From NCBI GenBank assembly GCA_013177945.1, contig JABLXW010000001.1:1-64000 (forward strand): a stretch of 64,000 nt of DNA. The letters run 5' to 3'. This document shows positions 59,649 through 64,000 of this stretch, piece by piece. Made by a program: the position numbers and the translations under genes. This stretch comes from Bacillota bacterium (GTDB lineage: Bacteria > Bacillota > DSM-12270 > Thermacetogeniales > Thermacetogeniaceae). The notes below the pieces were generated by a model. That model was not told where the DNA came from. It worked only from the letters and a program-made list of their open reading frames with translations, and searched no databases. Positions within the stretch are counted from its first letter, which is position 1. Each line of letters opens with the position of its first letter.

Positions 59649-60587
59649 TTGGGCCGTTACCTGGCAAAGCGCCTTCTTTACCTCATCCCCGTGATGCTGG
59701 GGGTATCCATCGTCACCTTCGGGCTGATCAACCTGGCGCCCGGCGACCCGGCAGAGTTGATCCTGCGCTCCGGCGGGGTGGAGCCGACCAGGGAAGCTGT
59801 GGAGGCCCTGCGTGAAGAGCTGGGCCTGAACGACCCGGTATACATTCAGTACGGCCGGTGGCTGTGGAATGCGGCGCACCTGGACCTGGGCAAATCTTTT
59901 CGTACCGGGCGGCCCGTGGCGGAAGAAATTCTCTCCCGCTTTCCGGCCACCCTGGAGCTGACCTGCGCGGCCATGGTCTTCATGATCAGCCTTGCCCTGC
60001 CGGCAGGGATTTTATCCGCCCTTTACCGCCGTGCCTTTCTAGACCACTTGAGCCGCCTCTGTGCTCTATTAGGGGCTTCGCTGCCCGGCTTCTGGCTGGG
60101 GCTCGTGCTCATCTACTTATTCGCAGTGAAACTCGGGCTGTTGCCGGTAATGGGCCGGGGCGGGTGGAGGCACCTCGTGCTTCCGGCGGTAGCCTTAGGG
60201 TTTGGGCTGGCCGCCGTCTACGCCCGGATTTTGCGGGCCGGCATGCTGGACGTGCTAGGGCAGGATTACATCAGGGTGGCCCGGGCCAAGGGGCTGAAAG
60301 AAAAGTGGGTGATCGGGCGCCACGCCTTGAAGAACGCTCTTTTGCCCGCGGTGACGTTACTGGGCATGAGCTTCGGGCACCTTTTGGGGGGAGCGGTAAT
60401 TGTGGAAACCATCTTTGCCTGGCCGGGCGTGGGGAAGTTTGCCGTTGATTCCATCTTCAACCGGGACTACCCGGTGATCCAGGGGTATGCCCTTTTCATG
60501 GCCGTGGTTTTCGTGCTGGTGAACCTCCTGGTGGATGTGTCTTATGTCTTCTTGGATCCCCGCGTCCGCCTGGAAAGGGGGAAGTAG
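59649..60587 (+). CDS. Peptide/nickel-type ABC permease (DppB/NikB family)
   Basis: The 312-residue permease has six membrane helices. Family marks are the N-terminal LAKRLLYLIPVMLGVSIVTF and LINLAPGDPAE, and the coupling segment DYIRVARAKGLKEKWVIGRH. It pairs with the DppC/NikC-like gene three bases downstream. The leader attenuator shared with the Ni/Co ECF operon hints at nickel, cobalt or a metal chelate as cargo rather than dipeptides; this is inference. TTG 59649 has GGGAGTG about ten bases upstream. Confidence 0.92.
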   Translation: MGRYLAKRLLYLIPVMLGVSIVTFGLINLAPGDPAELILRSGGVEPTREAVEALREELGLNDPVYIQYGRWLWNAAHLDLGKSFRTGRPVAEEILSRFPATLELTCAAMVFMISLALPAGILSALYRRAFLDHLSRLCALLGASLPGFWLGLVLIYLFAVKLGLLPVMGRGGWRHLVLPAVALGFGLAAVYARILRAGMLDVLGQDYIRVARAKGLKEKWVIGRHALKNALLPAVTLLGMSFGHLLGGAVIVETIFAWPGVGKFAVDSIFNRDYPVIQGYALFMAVVFVLVNLLVDVSYVFLDPRVRLERGK

Positions 60588-60590
60588 CCG

Positions 60591-61520
60591 GTGGGCATCT
60601 CGAAAAATTCTGGTGCTGGGGTTGCTGGTTACCATATTGCCGGGAAAACAAAAGGTTCTGCAGGAGCTGGCTCGCCTGGAGTGCTGGTCGCCGCGCTGGA
60701 AAGACTTTGGCAAGACAAACTGGCTCTTTTGGGGCTGGTGATCATCCTGGCCGTGTTGGCCGTGGCAGTCTTTGCGCACTATATTGCGCCCAACGACCCA
60801 GTAAAGGTGGATCTGGCGCAGCGTCTTGCACCGCCCGGCGCGCAGTATCCCCTGGGCACCGACCACCTGGGGCGTTGCCTTTTGTCGCGGTTGATCTATG
60901 GCACGAGGGTTTCCCTGGCCACGGCAGCTCTGGCCCTGACGGCGATCATTCTCATCAGCATTCCCCTGGGCACGCTGGCAGGCTACTGCGGAGGGCGGGT
61001 GGACAACGCCATCATGCGGGTTGTTGACGTGCTGCTGGCCTTTCCGGGCCTGATCCTGGCGCTGGTTATCGCCGGGACGCTGGGGCCGGGGCTTTTAAAC
61101 GTGATGCTCGCGCTTTCTGCCGTCTGGTGGGTGGGGTACGCCCGGGTCATCCGGGGGATGGTCCTTTCAGTGAAAGAGAAGGAGTTCGTCCTGGCGGCCC
61201 GGGCCTGCGGCACCTCCGAACTGGGCATCATCACCCGACACATCCTGCCCAATGTGCTCTCACCGGTGATCGTCCTGGCCACGCTGGACATGGGCAAGCT
61301 GATCCTGGCCATTTCCGGGCTCTCCTTCCTGGGCCTTGGCGCCCAGCCGCCCACGCCGGAGTGGGGGGCCATGCTGAATGACGGCCGCCCTTACATGCAG
61401 GTGGCGCCCCAGCTGATGATCTACCCGGGTCTTTGCATCATGACGGTAGTGCTGGCCTTCAACCTCCTGGGTGACGGGCTCAGGGACGCCCTGGACCCGC
61501 GGGGGACCACCGGGCTTTAA
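60591..61520 (+). CDS. Peptide/nickel-type ABC permease (DppC/NikC family)
   Basis: The 309-residue permease has an unusually long soluble Gly/Ala-rich N-terminus (about 45 residues) before the first helix (LALLGLVIILAVLAVAVFAH). The YPLGTDHLGRCLLSRLIYG motif follows, with the coupling segment EFVLAARACGTSELGIITRH. The order B-C-D-F then binding protein matches Nik/Dpp operons except that the binding protein comes last. GTG 60591 is used. Confidence 0.92.
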   Translation: MGISKNSGAGVAGYHIAGKTKGSAGAGSPGVLVAALERLWQDKLALLGLVIILAVLAVAVFAHYIAPNDPVKVDLAQRLAPPGAQYPLGTDHLGRCLLSRLIYGTRVSLATAALALTAIILISIPLGTLAGYCGGRVDNAIMRVVDVLLAFPGLILALVIAGTLGPGLLNVMLALSAVWWVGYARVIRGMVLSVKEKEFVLAARACGTSELGIITRHILPNVLSPVIVLATLDMGKLILAISGLSFLGLGAQPPTPEWGAMLNDGRPYMQVAPQLMIYPGLCIMTVVLAFNLLGDGLRDALDPRGTTGL

Positions 61521-61568
61521 GCTCTCAAAGGAGTGTTTTTTAAGGAAGACAGAGGGGGCTTTGCACGG

Positions 61569-62561
61569 ATGTCTTCTGCTTCTGTTCTGACGGTGAAAAA
61601 TCTCTCCACCCATTTTTACACCCGCTACGGCGTGATCAAAGCCGTAGATGGGGCGAGTTTTACGGTGGCGGCGGGGAAGACCCTGGGTCTGGTGGGGGAG
61701 AGCGGCTGCGGCAAGAGCGTTACGGCCCTGTCCATCCTGCGCCTTATTGAGCCGCCGGGAAGGATCTGCTCCGGCGAAGTCTGGTTAAACGGCTACGACC
61801 TGCTAAGACTCCCCTCAAGGCAGTTGAGGCAGGTGCGGGGCAGGGAAATAGCACTGGTTTTCCAGGACCCGCTGACCTCCCTGAACCCGGTTTTAACCAT
61901 CGGCACCCAACTCGCCGAAACTATTGTCTCCCATCAAGAGACAACCTGGGCCGAAGCGCGGCAGCGGGCGGTGGAGCTTCTTGCCCGCATGGGCCTGCCC
62001 GACCCGGAAAGGCTCATGCGCCTATATCCATTTCAGCTTTCCGGGGGTATGCGGCAGCGGGTGATGATGGCCATGGCGCTCTCCTTGCGTCCGAAGGTTC
62101 TGATTGCCGACGAGCCCACCACTGCCCTGGACGTCACCCTCCAGGCCCAGATCCTGGCGGAGCTGAAGCAGCTGCAGGAGGAGTTGGGGATGGCGATCAT
62201 TCTCATCACCCACGACCTGGGGGTGGTCGCGGCCATGGCCGATGAAGTGGCGGTGATGTACGCCGGATCGATCGTGGAGCGCGGCCCGGTGGCAGAAGTG
62301 TTTGACCGTCCCGCCCACCCCTACACCCGGGCTTTGCTCCGCTCCGTGCCGCGCCTGGATAGAGAAGAACTGGTGCCGGTTGAGGGACAGCCGCCGTCGC
62401 TTCTAAATCTCCCGGCCCATTGCGCCTTTCTCCCCCGCTGCCCGCAGGCGGGCGCAGAATGTTGGGGGGATAAACCCGGATCGCGGGAGATCGGGCCGGG
62501 TCATACGGCAGCCTGCCACCGCTTTTCCTGGAGCCGATTGAGGGAGGCGGGGTGCGGGTGA
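61569..62561 (+). CDS. Peptide/nickel-type ABC ATPase (DppD/NikD family)
   Basis: This ATPase of about 330 residues has Walker A GESGCGKS, signature LSGGMRQRV, Walker [12 protein letters not shown], switch His ITHDLGVVA and the family C-terminal Cys motif ([14 protein letters not shown]). ATG 61569 has AGAGGGGG upstream; the frame opens at GTG 61533, which lacks a usable site. It overlaps the next gene by ten bases. Confidence 0.93.
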   Translation: MSSASVLTVKNLSTHFYTRYGVIKAVDGASFTVAAGKTLGLVGESGCGKSVTALSILRLIEPPGRICSGEVWLNGYDLLRLPSRQLRQVRGREIALVFQDPLTSLNPVLTIGTQLAETIVSHQETTWAEARQRAVELLARMGLPDPERLMRLYPFQLSGGMRQRVMMAMALSLRPKVLIADEPTTALDVTLQAQILAELKQLQEELGMAIILITHDLGVVAAMADEVAVMYAGSIVERGPVAEVFDRPAHPYTRALLRSVPRLDREELVPVEGQPPSLLNLPAHCAFLPRCPQAGAECWGDKPGSREIGPGHTAACHRFSWSRLREAGCG

Positions 62562-63517
62562 GCCTCTTAGAGGTAAGGGAACTGGTGAAGCACTACGCAG
62601 GAAAAAGGGGGATATTTGCGGGTCATCGGGAAAAGGTACGGGCGGTGGACGGCGTCTCTTTCTCCCTGGCCCGGGGAGAGACCCTGGGCCTGGTGGGGGA
62701 GAGCGGCTGCGGCAAGAGCACCCTGGGGCGGCTGGTGGTGCGGCTGGAAGAACCTACGGCCGGGAAAATTCTTTTTGCTGGCGAGGAGATCACTGCCTGG
62801 ACGGGGAGAAAGCTGCGAGAGCTGCGCCGCCGGGTCCAGATCGTCTTCCAGGACTCTTATTCCTCGCTCAACCCGCGCCGGACGGTGGGGGCAATCATTG
62901 AGGAACCCCTGGCCAATTTCGGCGTGGCGAAAGAGGAGCGCCGGGAGCGGGTGCGTGAGCTTTTAACGCTCGTCGGCCTGGAACCTGGGGATGCGCCAAA
63001 ATACCCGCACGAATTCAGCGGGGGCCAGCGCCAGCGCATCAACATCGCCCGAGCGCTGGCCTTAGAGCCGGAACTGATTGTCTGCGACGAGCCCGTTTCC
63101 AGTTTGGACGTCTCCATCCGGGCACAGATCTTGAATCTGCTGCGGGAGCTGAAAAGACGACTCAATCTATCGTACCTCTTCATATCCCACGACCTGGCGG
63201 CGGTGAAGTATCTTGCCGACCGGGTGGCGGTGATGTACCTGGGCAAGCTCGTGGAGATCCTGGCGGCAGAAGGCCTCGTATCACAGGCCCGCCACCCCTA
63301 CACCCGGGCGCTTCTACAGGCGGTGCCGGAACCCGACCCGCGGCAAAGAACCGGCCAAAAACCGGTGGTGCGGGGCGAGCCGCCCGACCCGGCGAATCCC
63401 CCGCCGGGCTGCCGCTTTCACCCCCGCTGCCCGCAAGTTCGCGGCGTTTGCCGGAAAGAGGAGCCCGTTCTGAAGGAGGTGGGGAAGGGTCATCTGGTGA
63501 GGTGCCATTTGAGTTAG
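62552..63517 (+). CDS. Peptide/nickel-type ABC ATPase (DppF/NikE family)
   Basis: The 321-residue ATPase has Walker [10 protein letters not shown], signature FSGGQRQRI, Walker B LIVCDEPVSSLD, switch His ISHDLAAVK and the C-terminal Cys motif (CRFHPRCPQVRGVC). It is the second ATPase of the importer. GTG 62552 has GGGAGGCGGG just upstream; GTG 62558 is an alternative. Confidence 0.93.
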   Translation: MRVSLLEVRELVKHYAGKRGIFAGHREKVRAVDGVSFSLARGETLGLVGESGCGKSTLGRLVVRLEEPTAGKILFAGEEITAWTGRKLRELRRRVQIVFQDSYSSLNPRRTVGAIIEEPLANFGVAKEERRERVRELLTLVGLEPGDAPKYPHEFSGGQRQRINIARALALEPELIVCDEPVSSLDVSIRAQILNLLRELKRRLNLSYLFISHDLAAVKYLADRVAVMYLGKLVEILAAEGLVSQARHPYTRALLQAVPEPDPRQRTGQKPVVRGEPPDPANPPPGCRFHPRCPQVRGVCRKEEPVLKEVGKGHLVRCHLS

Positions 63518-63579
63518 CGTACCTTTCGTAACGATCCGGGTGTACAAAGGGCGATAACTGGAGAAAGGGGTGCAGAAAC

Positions 63580-64000
63580 GTGAAATATTTAAAGCAAATA
63601 GTGTCTTTCTTGGTCATCATAATGTTGGTTGCCGGGTCTACGGGTTGTGGTGGGCAACAAAGGGAAGGTCAGGTAAGCAAAAAGGAATTAGTTGTGGGCG
63701 TTGGAGCTGATGGTTATAGCCAGAGGGACAGCGAGTTAGGAATTTATCCGCTAAATGCCAATATTTGCGAGCCATTAATTAGACTAACGCCTGAGTATCA
63801 ATTAGAGCCACTTTTGGCCACCAAATGGGAATATAAGGGGAACAATACTTGGCGCTTTTACCTGCGTAGAGGCGTAAAGTTCCATAACGGTGAGGACTTT
63901 AATGCTGCAGCTGTAAAGTACACTTTGGAGAAAGGTATTAGCCCAAGTGGAAAATCCATGCTGAAAATCGAAGGGGATGCTGTCAAAATAATTGACGATT
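63580..64000 (+). CDS. Peptide/nickel-type binding lipoprotein (family 5), cut by window end
   Basis: The first 140 residues are visible. The lipoprotein signal is VSFLVIIMLVAGSTGC with the lipobox Cys at about 23. The family 5 start reads ELVVGVGADGYSQRDSE, ICEPLIRLTPEYQLEPLLAT and TWRFYLRRGVKFHNGEDFNA. It would capture the cargo for the importer encoded upstream. The sequence is distinctly AT-richer than the permease and ATPase genes, as with the binding protein at 20921. GTG 63580 has GGAGAAAGGGG upstream. Confidence 0.92.
   Translation, partial: MKYLKQIVSFLVIIMLVAGSTGCGGQQREGQVSKKELVVGVGADGYSQRDSELGIYPLNANICEPLIRLTPEYQLEPLLATKWEYKGNNTWRFYLRRGVKFHNGEDFNAAAVKYTLEKGISPSGKSMLKIEGDAVKIIDD

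Noticed and set aside
1-64000. CRISPR arrays, rRNA or tRNA genes, intact insertion sequences
   Set aside because: No regularly spaced repeats, rRNA cores, tRNA cloverleaf sequences or transposase genes were found by eye.

Overview
The window looks like chromosomal DNA of an anaerobic, GC-rich Firmicute (class Clostridia, Desulfotomaculum/Pelotomaculum/Moorella-like). The reasons are strong Shine-Dalgarno sites with many GTG and TTG starts, SLH-type S-layer anchoring, lipoprotein binding proteins, ECF transporters, type IV pili of the clostridial kind, and four cobalamin riboswitches. The genus cannot be fixed from the sequence alone. Two themes dominate: a type IV pilus locus tied to cyclic di-GMP, and a very large investment in capturing, importing and processing corrinoids and Co/Ni.

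Layout. 1-190 is a chimeric remnant in which a cobN fragment is joined to the 3' end of another gene. 217-16238 holds a GGDEF diguanylate cyclase, a small protein, prepilin-like proteins, a Wzy/O-ligase-like membrane protein, a PilM-PilN fusion, PilO, PilT, a PilB carrying an MshEN (c-di-GMP-binding) domain, and PilC. It is interrupted at 5530-8108 by a reverse-strand Ni/Co ECF transporter (CbiO, CbiQ, CbiM, NikL-like). 16456-18335 carries two VapBC-type toxin-antitoxin pairs and a decayed third toxin. 19009-34606 is a corrinoid/metal locus: FecCD-type permease, a broken and an intact binding protein, an ATPase, a fused ChlI-ChlD, a ChlI with a His-rich tail, an ABC-2 exporter, a frameshifted CobN, and a second ABC-2 exporter with two permeases.

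35606-41484 is a cobalamin-riboswitch operon: a tandem nitrilase whose second domain lacks its catalytic Cys, a BtuFCD-type importer whose ATPase has an extra C-terminal domain, and a cbiZ remnant. 41516-42320 has a 63-residue His-rich protein and a flavin reductase. 42552-47824 is a second riboswitch operon: intact CobN plus a radical SAM/SPASM protein. 47850-56967 is a third: an S-layer-anchored protein with the two domain types of eukaryotic transcobalamin/intrinsic factor (helical barrel and DUF4430), a membrane-anchored DUF4430 protein, a secreted barrel protein, and a complete ECF transporter (T, fused A-A, S). This reads as a bacterial surface capture and uptake system for cobalamin and is the most interesting content.

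56968-59345 is a decay zone: a broken riboswitch, a duplicated riboswitch, and a mosaic of btuF, DUF3842 and S-component fragments. 59649-64000 is a peptide/nickel-type ABC importer, cut by the window end. A set of five look-alike attenuator hairpins, whose 5' stem arm reads CCAYGAAGG, sits in front of metal or corrinoid transport genes and may be a shared regulatory element.
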